Shown here piece by piece: positions 51,524 to 60,550 of a stretch of DNA of 64,000 nucleotides. The notes below the pieces were generated by a model. It was not told the origin of the DNA and searched no databases. It saw only the letters and a program-made list of their open reading frames with translations. Source of the stretch: JAUILA01 sp964563925 (lineage in GTDB: Bacteria; Bacteroidota; Bacteroidia; Cytophagales; Cyclobacteriaceae). How positions within the stretch are numbered: position 1 is the stretch's first letter; each line of letters starts with the position of its first letter. The stretch lies in contig CAZLZD010000020.1 of the NCBI GenBank assembly GCA_964563925.1, forward strand, positions 1 through 64,000, in the 5' to 3' direction. The translations under genes and the position numbers were made by a program.

Positions 51524-54439
51524 CTAATTCATTAATTCATCAAAGGTCAGGGAAATATAGTAGATCGCGCCAATTCGCGGTCCGCCCAGGCTTTGAATAT
51601 AGTACTCATTGAAAATATTGGATCCTCCCAATTTGATGATTGATTTCCAGTCTTTGATTTTGTAGCTAACCTGGGCATCCAGGGTGCCGTAGGAGGGAAC
51701 CGGACCCTGGGCAAAGGATGATTCCCAGGTAAAGGCTTCCTGCCAGCGGTACGTAACATTGAATCCCATTTTATCGGTCAGTTTCCGGTTGGCAATACTG
51801 ATATTGAATTTGTGCTCCGGCGTATTGAATTCCGAGAGCCCGTTATCGATTTCATCATTTAGGACGTTCCAGCTGTAATTTCCTGACAAGGTAAAGCTTC
51901 TCGGCAGGTTATAGGTAAGTCCGAGTACCGCACCCTGTGAGCTGATCTGCTGGTCAAAGTTGGTGTAGATCTGACCGGTATTACCCGTGATCGTACCATC
52001 GCTGCTTACTGTGAGCGCCGATCCGTTCAGCATGGAAGCCCCGGCAGCGACTATCACAGCGGGATCATTTGTCGGCGGGTTCAAAAGGTCAAAAGGTGCT
52101 TTGCGGAATTGGACCTGCGTGATGAAATCATCGTAAATGTTGTAATAGAATGCGGCATCGATCAGCAGCTTGTTACTGATAAGGCTTTTCCATCCCACCT
52201 CAAAGGTTTTTACCTTTTCCGGTTTTACCGGGTCATACACGAATTCTTCAAGGAGGTTCAGGTTGCTCAGGATGGCGGCAGGGGTAGCGCCCGCATCAAA
52301 TACCGCCTGGCTGTATTCATTCACGGATGCCCTGGTATAGGTGTTTTCCTCCACACGATACTTTTCGTAAATATCAGGGAGTCCGCCTAATAACCGGGCG
52401 GTTATGATGTTCAAATCAATAAACTGGCCCTGTGTCGTTGGAATCCTGAAGCCTGTCTGGAATGATCCACGGATGTAATTATTTTCGCCGACGGTCCAGA
52501 CCGCTGAAATTCTCGGGTTGATCTGCCCGTCGAAATTCTCATTCTTGTCGTAGCGCAGTGATCCGGACAGTTTTACGCTGTTCAGTCTCTTGGAGGCCTG
52601 CGCGTACATACCATATTCATTGATGGTCAGTCCGCCTTCGTCATCGAAAATGGTTCCATTGGAATTCAGGCTGAATATGCGGTAGTTACCACCAACCTGT
52701 AATTCCATAAAGTCGATATCATTCTTAAAATCGTACTGTCCTTCCACATGGTAAAGAGCAGACTGATCATCAAACCTTGGTCCGAAAGGAACCACTCCCT
52801 TGAGCCCTCTTTCCTTTGTTTCTTCATACAATGCGCTTCCCGGGGTCAGCGTGAATGCATTTTCTGCACCGGCCCTTCCTACGGCATGTGCCTGAAGCTG
52901 GAGTTGCAGTCGCTGTTGCTCGGTCAGGTTATTTATATCCCCTGGTGCCAGTCCGGCTCCGTAGAGGGCACTGATATATCCTATGCTGTAGGCAGCCAGG
53001 AAGCTGGATACATCCCCACCGGCCGAGATGTCATACATGCGCTTGGCCAGGAATTCAGTAATGTAGGAGTCACCTGAATTTTCCTGGGTGGTATAGGCAC
53101 GCACAAAGAAGTTGTCTCCGCGAAGCTGCAGTCTGTGCTGCATGATGGAGAAATTTGACAGGCTGTATCGCTGGGCACCCGTATAAATACTTGTTCCCCA
53201 CCCGGCGTTGAACAGGTAGCTGAGTTCCAGGTTGTCATTGGGCCTGAAATACAATCCGGCATTTGTCTTGATGTTTTCGGCCCCGTAATCGATCAGATCT
53301 GCTTCCGCGTAGGGGGTTACCGAGATCACATGACTGGGCAGGTCTCCGGCGTTGGCATAATCGAGCGCCGTAAGGCCTGGTTCAAATACCGTACTGTTGG
53401 CCAGAGCCCTCCAGTTGTTGCTTAACGGGAAGATAGCCATGTTTATACTGGCCTCGTCACCCATAAAGTGAAGCCGGTCAGCTCCCGGGTTCGGACCGCC
53501 GATTGAAGCGAACGGATTGAGTTCGGCATTCCTGTCGTAGGAACTTGTCCCATGCCAGTCATCGGCCCGCATATAGGAGAAGTTGACCTTAAATGCGAAT
53601 TTATTATTAAAGGCCTTGGCATAGCGCAGGGATGCTTCGTACATCGGAGCCGGATCCTGGTCGGCCTCGTCCCCGATGTGGTTCACGCCCAGCTTGGCAA
53701 AGGCGCTCAGCCCCTGGTATTCGAAGGCGCTTTTGCTGTTCACCAGCAAAATACCGTTGAAGGCGTTGGGCCCGTAGAGCGCAGAGGCCGCTCCCGGGAT
53801 AAGTTCCACGCTTTCCACGTCCAGCTCACTGGGTCCGTTCAGGTTCCCGATCGGGAAATTCAGGGCCGGGGCCTGGGTATCCATTCCGTCGGTCAGCTGC
53901 ACAAACCGGGTATTTCCCGTCGAGGCAAATCCCCGTGCATTAATGATCTGGAAATTAATACTGCTCGTGGCAACATCCACGCCCTTGAGATTGGCGATTC
54001 CCTTGTAGTAATTATCGGCAGAGGTATTCTGCACCGCCAGGCGGTCCATTTTTTCAATGGAAACCGGTGACTCGAGGATACTTTCCTCCACCCGGCTGGC
54101 CGAAACCACAATTTCCTGTCCGAGCATCGTTTGCTCAGCCAGGCTGATATTCAGCGTGGTATTATTTTCTGTGATTTCCCTCTCCAGTGTCTCAAAACCA
54201 ATGAATGAGAAGGTCAGGGTCATGGGAGGATTGTCATTTACTTCAAGATAGAATTTGCCTTGTGCATCACTGATCGTTCCGATTACCTTTCCCTTCACGA
54301 CAATGTTCACCCCGGCAAGTGGTTCACCGGTTCCTCCGTCCGTCACCGTTCCCGAAATCGTGGTTTGTGCCAGCATGCTCCCTGAGATCAGGGTAAAAAT
54401 AAAGGCGAAGACAAGCTGCCTGTACATGATTGTTTTCAT
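51524..54439 (-). CDS. TonB-dependent receptor with carboxypeptidase-like N-terminal domain
   Basis: From ATG 54439 the protein is 971 residues. Signal peptide to SMLAQ (about 25). A beta-sandwich carboxypeptidase-regulatory-like domain follows (TTISGTVTDGGTGEPLAGVN). A plug domain comes next (EIVVSASRVEESILESPVSIEK, in two parts, then LIPGAASALYGPNAFNGILL), then a 22-strand barrel to the end (SLTFDELMN). The TTG start at 54460 is not favoured. This SusC/FepA-type receptor takes up a nutrient by TonB energy. No SusD partner lies next to it, and the substrate cannot be read. The terminator is 18 bases downstream. Confidence 0.95.
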   Translation of the reverse strand: MKTIMYRQLVFAFIFTLISGSMLAQTTISGTVTDGGTGEPLAGVNIVVKGKVIGTISDAQGKFYLEVNDNPPMTLTFSFIGFETLEREITENNTTLNISLAEQTMLGQEIVVSASRVEESILESPVSIEKMDRLAVQNTSADNYYKGIANLKGVDVATSSINFQIINARGFASTGNTRFVQLTDGMDTQAPALNFPIGNLNGPSELDVESVELIPGAASALYGPNAFNGILLVNSKSAFEYQGLSAFAKLGVNHIGDEADQDPAPMYEASLRYAKAFNNKFAFKVNFSYMRADDWHGTSSYDRNAELNPFASIGGPNPGADRLHFMGDEASINMAIFPLSNNWRALANSTVFEPGLTALDYANAGDLPSHVISVTPYAEADLIDYGAENIKTNAGLYFRPNDNLELSYLFNAGWGTSIYTGAQRYSLSNFSIMQHRLQLRGDNFFVRAYTTQENSGDSYITEFLAKRMYDISAGGDVSSFLAAYSIGYISALYGAGLAPGDINNLTEQQRLQLQLQAHAVGRAGAENAFTLTPGSALYEETKERGLKGVVPFGPRFDDQSALYHVEGQYDFKNDIDFMELQVGGNYRIFSLNSNGTIFDDEGGLTINEYGMYAQASKRLNSVKLSGSLRYDKNENFDGQINPRISAVWTVGENNYIRGSFQTGFRIPTTQGQFIDLNIITARLLGGLPDIYEKYRVEENTYTRASVNEYSQAVFDAGATPAAILSNLNLLEEFVYDPVKPEKVKTFEVGWKSLISNKLLIDAAFYYNIYDDFITQVQFRKAPFDLLNPPTNDPAVIVAAGASMLNGSALTVSSDGTITGNTGQIYTNFDQQISSQGAVLGLTYNLPRSFTLSGNYSWNVLNDEIDNGLSEFNTPEHKFNISIANRKLTDKMGFNVTYRWQEAFTWESSFAQGPVPSYGTLDAQVSYKIKDWKSIIKLGGSNIFNEYYIQSLGGPRIGAIYYISLTFDELMN

Positions 54440-54587
54440 AGTGTTTTTTGAGTTTGTCAATCAGGTCCTGCGGTCGCCCGCATCCTGTAAAAATTTTCTT
54501 AAATTAGATAAAATTCTAACTATTTTATAAAAATGGACATGAATTTTACGGGGTAATTGAAAATCATGCAATCGATTCCATTATGGC

Positions 54588-54926
54588 CTACTGGCTTTCG
54601 TTTTCCTTCTTAAGATATTCTATCAGTTTGTCACACAGGGCATTCATTTCTCCCGACATGAATTCATCACCCGTGCTCGTAAGCAGGCTTTGGGCCATTC
54701 CCCCCAGGCAGTCGATGTAGAACTTTTTCATTTCATCCACAGGCATTTCCTTGGTCCACAGGTCAATGCGCATGGTGTTTTTCACCTCCGGGTCCCAGAT
54801 GGATATATTGATCGCCGACGTTTCATTCCCTGTGTCTTCCGGTTTCTCGGTGGCATCCCAGGTGATCCGTTCGGGGACGCGGTCGGCATCAAGCTCGACG
54901 GTAAAGTTAATATCCGATGTATTCAT
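54588..54926 (-). CDS. gldC: Gliding motility protein GldC
   Basis: The 112-residue protein has the GldC pattern: FTVELDADRVPERITWDAT (19 residues), ISIWDPEVKNTMRIDLWTKEMPVDEMK (in two parts) and MAQSLLTSTGDEFM. It has no signal peptide. GldC accompanies the T9SS/gliding apparatus in Bacteroidota and is not essential for gliding in Flavobacterium. Here it lies 7 bases after the acetoacetyl-CoA synthetase and is the last gene of the ftsX operon, not beside gldB. An independent role is possible. Confidence 0.93.
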   Translation of the reverse strand: MNTSDINFTVELDADRVPERITWDATEKPEDTGNETSAINISIWDPEVKNTMRIDLWTKEMPVDEMKKFYIDCLGGMAQSLLTSTGDEFMSGEMNALCDKLIEYLKKENESQ

Positions 54927-54933
54927 TTACTTA

Positions 54934-56892
54934 TTATTTTAATTCTGCTGCAAGTTTAACAAAATATTCAAGGGCAGACGGATTTCTCAATGCATCTTTC
55001 TTGATGGCCTTGGCGGGAGAATGGCCCATCAGTATTTTTTTTACCGGGGCTTCCGTTTTTTTGCCACTGATGGTGTACGGGATTTCGTCCACCTCCAGGA
55101 TTTCATCGGGTACATGGCGGGGCGTATACGCCTGCCGGATAGTCTGGTTGATTTTCTTTTTCAGGGCTGCCGTGAGTTTACGGTCTTCTTTCATCTGAAC
55201 GAATAACGGCATGTAGAATTCTCCCTCCTCCTTTTCCAGGCATATGATCAGGCTGTCGGCTACCTCCTCCACCTGGTTTACTGCCCGGTAGATCTCACTG
55301 GTGCCGATCCGTATTCCCCCGCGGTTGAGTGTCGCATCGGACCGTCCGTAAATAATGACTCCCTGGCGTGGAGTAATCCTGATCCAGTCGCCATGGCGCC
55401 ATACCCCCGGGAATTCTTCAAAATAACTGCTGCGGTAGCGCTGCTTATCCGGGTCATTCCAGAAGAATACCGGCATACTGGGCATGGGTTGGGTAATAAC
55501 CATTTCACCGACTTCGTCCAGCAGAGGCTGACCTGATTCGTCATAGGCTTCCAGGCGGCAGCCGAGGGCACGGCACTGGATTTCCCCCTGGTACACCGGC
55601 CAGAGCGGGTTTCCCCCTACGAAGGCACTGCATACATCGGTTCCCCCGCTGATGGAGGTCAGCCAGACGTTCCGGTCTACGTTTTCGTAAACCCAGTCAA
55701 ACCCCTCCGGGGGCAGGGGGGAGCCGGTCGAACCAATGGAGACCAGCGCCTTCAGGTCAAATTCCTTCGCCGGGGAGGAATCGGCTTTCATGCAGGCGGT
55801 AATGTAGCCTGCGCTCGTTCCCAGGTGGGTAATGGCGCATTGTTCTGCAAGCCTCCATAAGGCATTGATGTCGGGCTCGGCCGGACTCCCGTCGTAAAGC
55901 ACGATGGTAGCGCCGCAAAGCAGGGCACCCTGCAGGTAATTCCACATCATCCAGCCGGTGGTGGTATACCAGAAAGAGCGGTCGCCGGGATGCACGTCAT
56001 TATGAAACGTCAGGTATTTCAGAAGTTCGAGCAGCACCCCGCCGTGGCTGTGGGTGATGGCCTTGGGAATGCCGGTGGTTCCGGAAGAATACAGGATCCA
56101 GATAGGGTGGGAGAATGGGACACGGGTAAAGGACAGTGTCGTTTCGTCCCGATTCATGACCTTCGACCAGGGCGTTGTATTTTCCAGGGTGGCTTCAGGG
56201 TCCAGGTAGGGTATGAATATAATCTGTTCCAGGGTAGGCAGGCGGTCGGTAATCTCCCGGATGGCATCCGTTTTGTCATAAGCCTTTCCTCCGTAGCGGT
56301 AGCCGTCCACGCAAATAAGAACCCTGGGCTCTACCTGTTCAAACCGGTCGATGACCGCACTTACGCCGAAGTCGGGCGAACAGGACGACCAGACACATCC
56401 AAGCGCATTGGCTGCCAGGAAACTGACGGTTGCCTCGGGAATATTGGGAAGGTAAGCCACTACCCGGTCCCCGGTTTTGATTCCGCTTTTTTCCAGAAAT
56501 GCTTTTACACGCGCCGTGGAATGTATGAGTTCATCCCAGCTCATTTCTGCCGGCGTGGAATTCTCCCGCACAGAAACCAGCGCAGGCCGCTCATCGGTGG
56601 CCTGCCGGAAGATATGCTCTGCGAAATTAAGGGAGGCTCCTTCAAACCACCGGGTATCGGGCATCGGGTCGCCCGACAGAATCTGATCGGCAGGTGTCCC
56701 CTGGATGTCAAAATATTCCCACAAGGATCCCCAGAAGTCTTCCGGTGAATCCGTTGACCAGGCCCATAATTCATCGTAAGTATGAATTCCTGACTTGCGT
56801 TCGGTACGAAGCCATTCCATGTAACGGGTCAGATTGGCTTTCTTTTTAAAGTCAGCCGAAGGTGCCCATAGTTTCCTGACGGTTTCTTCCAT
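54934..56892 (-). CDS. Acetoacetyl-CoA synthetase
   Basis: Adenylate-forming ligase of 652 residues that activates acetoacetate to acetoacetyl-CoA in the cytoplasm. N-terminal MEWLRTERK and 'FWGSLWEYF' are typical of acetoacetate-CoA ligase. The AMP-binding P-loop SSGTTGIPK is at 269-277. The adenine/hinge region has YGRSDATLNRGGIRIGTSEIYR and the catalytic C-terminal lysine lies in YTISGKKTEAP. It starts 3 bases after ribF. Acetoacetate recycling from ketone or PHB metabolism is the usual role. The neighbours do not support a special one. Confidence 0.93.
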   Translation of the reverse strand: MEETVRKLWAPSADFKKKANLTRYMEWLRTERKSGIHTYDELWAWSTDSPEDFWGSLWEYFDIQGTPADQILSGDPMPDTRWFEGASLNFAEHIFRQATDERPALVSVRENSTPAEMSWDELIHSTARVKAFLEKSGIKTGDRVVAYLPNIPEATVSFLAANALGCVWSSCSPDFGVSAVIDRFEQVEPRVLICVDGYRYGGKAYDKTDAIREITDRLPTLEQIIFIPYLDPEATLENTTPWSKVMNRDETTLSFTRVPFSHPIWILYSSGTTGIPKAITHSHGGVLLELLKYLTFHNDVHPGDRSFWYTTTGWMMWNYLQGALLCGATIVLYDGSPAEPDINALWRLAEQCAITHLGTSAGYITACMKADSSPAKEFDLKALVSIGSTGSPLPPEGFDWVYENVDRNVWLTSISGGTDVCSAFVGGNPLWPVYQGEIQCRALGCRLEAYDESGQPLLDEVGEMVITQPMPSMPVFFWNDPDKQRYRSSYFEEFPGVWRHGDWIRITPRQGVIIYGRSDATLNRGGIRIGTSEIYRAVNQVEEVADSLIICLEKEEGEFYMPLFVQMKEDRKLTAALKKKINQTIRQAYTPRHVPDEILEVDEIPYTISGKKTEAPVKKILMGHSPAKAIKKDALRNPSALEYFVKLAAELK

Positions 56893-56895
56893 GAC

Positions 56896-57828
56896 TCAGT
56901 AGTTTTTTAAGATCTCACGTGCCCGGTCGCGGTCCTTTCTGAGCTGGGCCTTAAGGGCCTCCACATCGGCAAAGGGAATTTCATCCCGGATGCGTTCGAT
57001 GAAGGAAACATGCAGGGTGTCCCCGTATATTTCCTGGTCAAAATCAAACAGGTGGACCTCAATGGTGCGTCGCTTGCCCCCGACCGTGGGACGAAGACCG
57101 ATATTAAGCATCCCTTTGTGCGGATTCCCGCCGAGGCTTGCCGTCACGGCATAGGAGCCGTCGGCCGGAATAAGTTTATGCTGGTTATCAATTTCGAGAT
57201 TTGCGGTCGGGAATCCAAGCATTCTCCCGATCCTTTCCCCGCGGATGACCCTTCCGGAGAGTCCATAGGGCCGTCCGAGCAGATGGGTTGCCGTTTCCAT
57301 GTTTCCTTCACTGAGGGCGTTGCGGATCTTGGTGGAACTTACGGCCAGGTTATCGACTTCCTGTTTGGGGATCTCTTCCACCTCAAAGCCGTAATCCGGG
57401 GCGTTTTTACGCAGATTCTCAAAACTGCCTTCCCGGTTCTTTCCGAACCGGTGGTCATACCCGATAACCAGTTTCCGGGTACCGATGGTATCCACCAGTA
57501 TCCGGCGTATGAAGTCTGAGGAGCTGGTGTGAGAGAATTCACGGGTAAAAGGAATCCTCAGCAGGTGGTCCACGCCGTGCTGGCGCAGGAGTTCTGCCTT
57601 CTCCTCAAAGGTATTCAGTAGTTTGAGGTCGGTCTGATCGGGAAACAACACCAGCCGGGGATGGGGCCAGTAGGTGATGAGGACGGTTTCTCCATTATGT
57701 TTGTCGGCTGTTTCACGCAGTCTTTTCAGTATTTGCTGGTGGCCTACATGCACCCCGTCAAACGTCCCGCTCGTGACAACGGCATAAGGGAGTTTATTAA
57801 AATCTTCGATGCCGTGATAAATATTCAT
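56896..57828 (-). CDS. ribF: Bifunctional riboflavin kinase / FAD synthetase
   Basis: 310 residues. The N-terminal adenylyltransferase has GTFDGVHVGH (21-30) and YDHRFGKNREGS. The C-terminal kinase has GRVIRGERIGRMLGFPTAN, with the flavokinase Thr-Ala-Asn and the Glu-bearing IEVHLFDFDQEIYG. It makes FMN and FAD from riboflavin. It overlaps truB by four bases and is followed at 3 bases by the acetoacetyl-CoA synthetase. truB-ribF pairing is common in bacteria. Confidence 0.96.
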   Translation of the reverse strand: MNIYHGIEDFNKLPYAVVTSGTFDGVHVGHQQILKRLRETADKHNGETVLITYWPHPRLVLFPDQTDLKLLNTFEEKAELLRQHGVDHLLRIPFTREFSHTSSSDFIRRILVDTIGTRKLVIGYDHRFGKNREGSFENLRKNAPDYGFEVEEIPKQEVDNLAVSSTKIRNALSEGNMETATHLLGRPYGLSGRVIRGERIGRMLGFPTANLEIDNQHKLIPADGSYAVTASLGGNPHKGMLNIGLRPTVGGKRRTIEVHLFDFDQEIYGDTLHVSFIERIRDEIPFADVEALKAQLRKDRDRAREILKNY

Positions 57829-58487
57829 GCAGGCCTGGTAAGTTCCTCAATGGTGGATGCATCCTCCACACGATACGTTCCGATCCGGGTTCTACGCAGC
57901 TCCGACAGGTAAGCGCCGGTTCCCAGCAGCTCGCCAAGGTCCCGGGCAAGGCTCCGGATGTAGGTGCCCTTGGAACAGATGATCCGGAAGTTCACCGAGT
58001 CTTTTTTATCCCAGTCGGTTTCAAAAACACGGACGGTCACTTCCCGGGAGCGGAGCTCCACGTTCTTGCCTTTGCGGGCGCTTTCATAGGCACGCTTGCC
58101 GTCGACCTTGATGGCAGAGTACACGGGCGGTACCTGCTGAATGACGCCGGTCAGGCTGGCTGCGGCCTCTTTTATTTTCTTCTGGTCGATATTCTCCAGG
58201 GAACCGCCTTCGGTAATCTCCGTTTCCAGGTCATAGGACGGTGTGGTTTTACCAAGGACGAAGGTCCCGGTGTATTCTTTTTCCATACCCTGGTACGTCT
58301 CGATTTGCCTGGTCATTTTTCCGGTACACAGGATAAGCAGTCCGGTAGCCAGTGGGTCAAGAGTGCCTGCATGCCCAATTTTCTTCACCTTCAGGGCATT
58401 TCTTAATTTCTTGACCACATCAAAGGATGTCCATTCCAGTGGCTTATCCACCAGTATGACGCTGCCGTCTGTGTGTTCCTGAATCAT
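57825..58487 (-). CDS. truB: tRNA pseudouridine-55 synthase
   Basis: From ATG 58487 the protein is 220 residues. The N terminus (VDKPLEWTSFDVVKKLR) is followed by the active-site motif GHAGTLDPLATG with catalytic Asp44. SSRKGTYIRSLARDLG-like CSKGTYIRSLARDLGELLG is the second RNA-contacting element. A short C-terminal tail ends TRPA. The upstream start at 58583 would extend into uppP and is not favoured. The stop codon of uppP overlaps by ATGA, and its own stop overlaps ribF by ATGA, so the three are coupled. Confidence 0.96.
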   Translation of the reverse strand: MIQEHTDGSVILVDKPLEWTSFDVVKKLRNALKVKKIGHAGTLDPLATGLLILCTGKMTRQIETYQGMEKEYTGTFVLGKTTPSYDLETEITEGGSLENIDQKKIKEAAASLTGVIQQVPPVYSAIKVDGKRAYESARKGKNVELRSREVTVRVFETDWDKKDSVNFRIICSKGTYIRSLARDLGELLGTGAYLSELRRTRIGTYRVEDASTIEELTRPA

Positions 58488-59284
58488 GCCAGATAATAAA
58501 TTCCAATCGTTAGAAGGGCAATAAAATAGCAATAATACGCAAAGTATATCAGTTTGCCCCGGCGTACAATCGTGATCATCCACCGGCAGGCGAGCAGTCC
58601 GGAGATAAAGGCAGCCAGGAAACCGGCGATCAGCGGGGCAGCCGCCAGTGTGGTGGTTTGTCCGGGGTCCGCTTCCATAAAGTCTTTTATTTTTAGCAAG
58701 GTGGCTCCCAGGATAGGGGGCAGGACCATCAGGAATGAGAACCTTGTGGCACGGGATTTTTCGATTCCCAGGTACAGGGCGGTGGTAATGGTGGCACCGG
58801 AGCGGGAGATCCCCGGGAGAATGGCAATCGCCTGGGCCAGTCCGATCAGGAAGGCTTTCGGGCCATTCACTTTACCATCCCGGTCAGGGGTGAAGTAGGT
58901 AATGAGCAGGAGCGTGGCGGTCACCAGGAGCATAAACGAAACGAAAATAACATCTCCACCGAACAGTGTCTCAATCTGGTCTTCCCAGAGCAGACCCGCA
59001 ACCCCCACCGGGATCATGGAGATCACGATGTAGAAAATGAACCGGGTAGACTCATTCCAGGTAAATTTGAACAGGTCTTTGAGCAGGGTGAGAATGTCAT
59101 TCCGGAAAATGATGACCGTGCTCAGTGCGGTGGCCCCGTGCACAATAATGGAAAAAAGCAGGTTGTCGGAGGGATTGGTTCCCAGCAAAAAGGAACCGAG
59201 TTCGATATGTCCGCTGCTGCTGACGGGCAGAAATTCGGTCAGACCCTGGATTATCCCCAGGATAATGGCCTGGAATACATCCAT
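58484..59284 (-). CDS. uppP: Undecaprenyl-diphosphatase UppP (BacA family)
   Basis: Integral membrane phosphatase (266 residues, about eight helices) that regenerates undecaprenyl phosphate for peptidoglycan. Motif 1 GLTEFLPVSSSGH (Glu17, His26) and motif 2 PGISRSGATI are intact. It shares one base with the DUF3098 gene and overlaps truB. Gene order ftsX-DUF3098-uppP-truB is conserved in Bacteroidota. Confidence 0.96.
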   Translation of the reverse strand: MDVFQAIILGIIQGLTEFLPVSSSGHIELGSFLLGTNPSDNLLFSIIVHGATALSTVIIFRNDILTLLKDLFKFTWNESTRFIFYIVISMIPVGVAGLLWEDQIETLFGGDVIFVSFMLLVTATLLLITYFTPDRDGKVNGPKAFLIGLAQAIAILPGISRSGATITTALYLGIEKSRATRFSFLMVLPPILGATLLKIKDFMEADPGQTTTLAAAPLIAGFLAAFISGLLACRWMITIVRRGKLIYFAYYCYFIALLTIGIYYLA

Positions 59285-59496
59285 CAGTCTTCTTTAGGAT
59301 TGTGAAGAATCGCGGCAATTTCGATGAGAAAACCTGCCAGGACTATGATGGGTCCGATTGTCAGTCCGAGTACACCAAACCCGAAGGTAGTGCTGTCAAG
59401 GCTCATGACGATGAAACCGGTTACCAGGGTGGCGAGACCGATCAGCATCAGCCGGTAATTTTTCTTTCCGAAAGGCATTTTACTTTTATTCTCCAT
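59284..59496 (-). CDS. DUF3098 small membrane protein
   Basis: 70 residues with two membrane helices: LMLIGLATLVTGFIVMSL and GLTIGPIIVLAGFLIEIAAIL. FGFGVLGL and N-terminal MPFGKKNY are typical of DUF3098. Function unknown. Conserved between ftsX and uppP, which suggests a role at the division site or in lipid-carrier recycling, by inference. The gap to ftsX is 3 bases. Confidence 0.9.
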   Translation of the reverse strand: MENKSKMPFGKKNYRLMLIGLATLVTGFIVMSLDSTTFGFGVLGLTIGPIIVLAGFLIEIAAILHNPKED

Positions 59497-59499
59497 GTA

Positions 59500-60396
59500 T
59501 CAATATAATTCGTCAAGCGACATTTTCAGGTATTTGCTGATTGCGCGATAGGTACTGATGAATCCGATAAAGGCGCCCAGCAAGAGTAATCCCCCAAAGA
59601 TACTAAGAATCATGTTCTGATCCTGCAGGGAGGAAAGCTCGGGAATCCTGTCATTGGCCACCCGCAGTATAAGGTAGAGCAGGGCAGAGGCAAAGAGTCC
59701 GGCCAGTAACCCGTGAAGGGCAGAGCGCCGGAGAAAAGGCCACTGTATAAAGCTTCTTCGAGCCCCGACCAGTTGCATGCTGCGGATCAGGAATCGCTGG
59801 GAAAACAACGCGAGTTTTATGGTATTGTTGATCAGCAGTACCACTACAATGAGCAGTAACAACGCGACTCCCAGGAGGGCACCGCCGATCAGCCGGGTGT
59901 TTTCATTGATCGATGCCACCAGGTTGGGCACGTAGTCGACCTCAAAGACGCCGGTGATGGCTTCAATATCCTCTCTGATCTCCGCCATTTGTTCATTGCC
60001 ATGAAAGGCCGGGTCAATTTTGATCCTGTACGCCGCGCGCAGGGGATTATCCCCAATGAAGTTTGTGAAATCTTCCCCGGTATCTTCTATGAATTCGCTG
60101 GCTGCTTCCTCCCTGGATTTATAAAACAGCTGGGCTTCTCCGTCCACCCGGTAAATATAATCTTTGGTGGAAAGGGTTTTCTGGATCTGCAGGCGCTGAT
60201 TCTCGGTAACATCCTTGTTCAGGTATACCTGCATTTCCACGTTGGCCTTGATTATTTCGGTGAGTTTATTGGTGTGGACCACGAGCAGGGCAAACAGTCC
60301 GATGACAAACAGGGCCAGGCTGATACTCAGCATTACACTCACAAAGGGGTAGCTGCCTAATTTCTTTTTCTTTCTGGGTTTGGGAGCTTCGGTCAC
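59500..60396 (-). CDS. ftsX: Cell-division protein FtsX
   Basis: 298 residues with a GTG start. Four membrane helices (N-terminal one at about 20-42, three near 170-290) flank the periplasmic loop typical of FtsX (QVYLNKDVTENQRLQIQ, YRVDGEAQLFYKSREEAASE, in parts). The FtsEX complex regulates peptidoglycan hydrolases at the septum. No ftsE ATPase gene is next to it, which is usual in Bacteroidota where ftsE is elsewhere. It is the first gene of the seven-gene run ending in gldC. A -7 element TACATTTG (minus strand) lies at 60424-60417. Confidence 0.93.
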   Translation of the reverse strand: MTEAPKPRKKKKLGSYPFVSVMLSISLALFVIGLFALLVVHTNKLTEIIKANVEMQVYLNKDVTENQRLQIQKTLSTKDYIYRVDGEAQLFYKSREEAASEFIEDTGEDFTNFIGDNPLRAAYRIKIDPAFHGNEQMAEIREDIEAITGVFEVDYVPNLVASINENTRLIGGALLGVALLLLIVVVLLINNTIKLALFSQRFLIRSMQLVGARRSFIQWPFLRRSALHGLLAGLFASALLYLILRVANDRIPELSSLQDQNMILSIFGGLLLLGAFIGFISTYRAISKYLKMSLDELY

Positions 60397-60416
60397 GTGG
60401 TAAAAAAATCTTCAGC

Positions 60417-60448
60417 CAAATGTACAATTATTTTCGGGGTCTGCGAAA
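60417..60448 (-). promoter_or_regulatory. Promoter of the ftsX-gldC operon
   Basis: On the minus strand TACATTTG (60424-60417) is an exact TAnnTTTG -7 element. About 20 bases upstream CTTTCG is a partial TTTG match. The start would lie near 60410, leaving a short leader before GTG 60396. Confidence 0.6.
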
Positions 60449-60491
60449 GGAGCGTTCACTGATTTTGACAGGAATAATTCCCGGGTTACAT

Positions 60492-60525
60492 AAAAAAAGG
60501 CCATTCCGTTAAGGAACAGCCTTTT
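60492..60525 (-). terminator. Terminator for the anti-sigma factor gene
   Basis: AAAAGGC (60495-60501) pairs with GCCTTTT (60519-60525), and an inner TTCC/GGAA pair closes the loop. On the minus strand a U-run follows. It lies 26 bases after the stop of the upstream gene. Confidence 0.8.
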
Positions 60526-60550
60526 GCTTTTTCACGCCTTCGGTTCAGTG

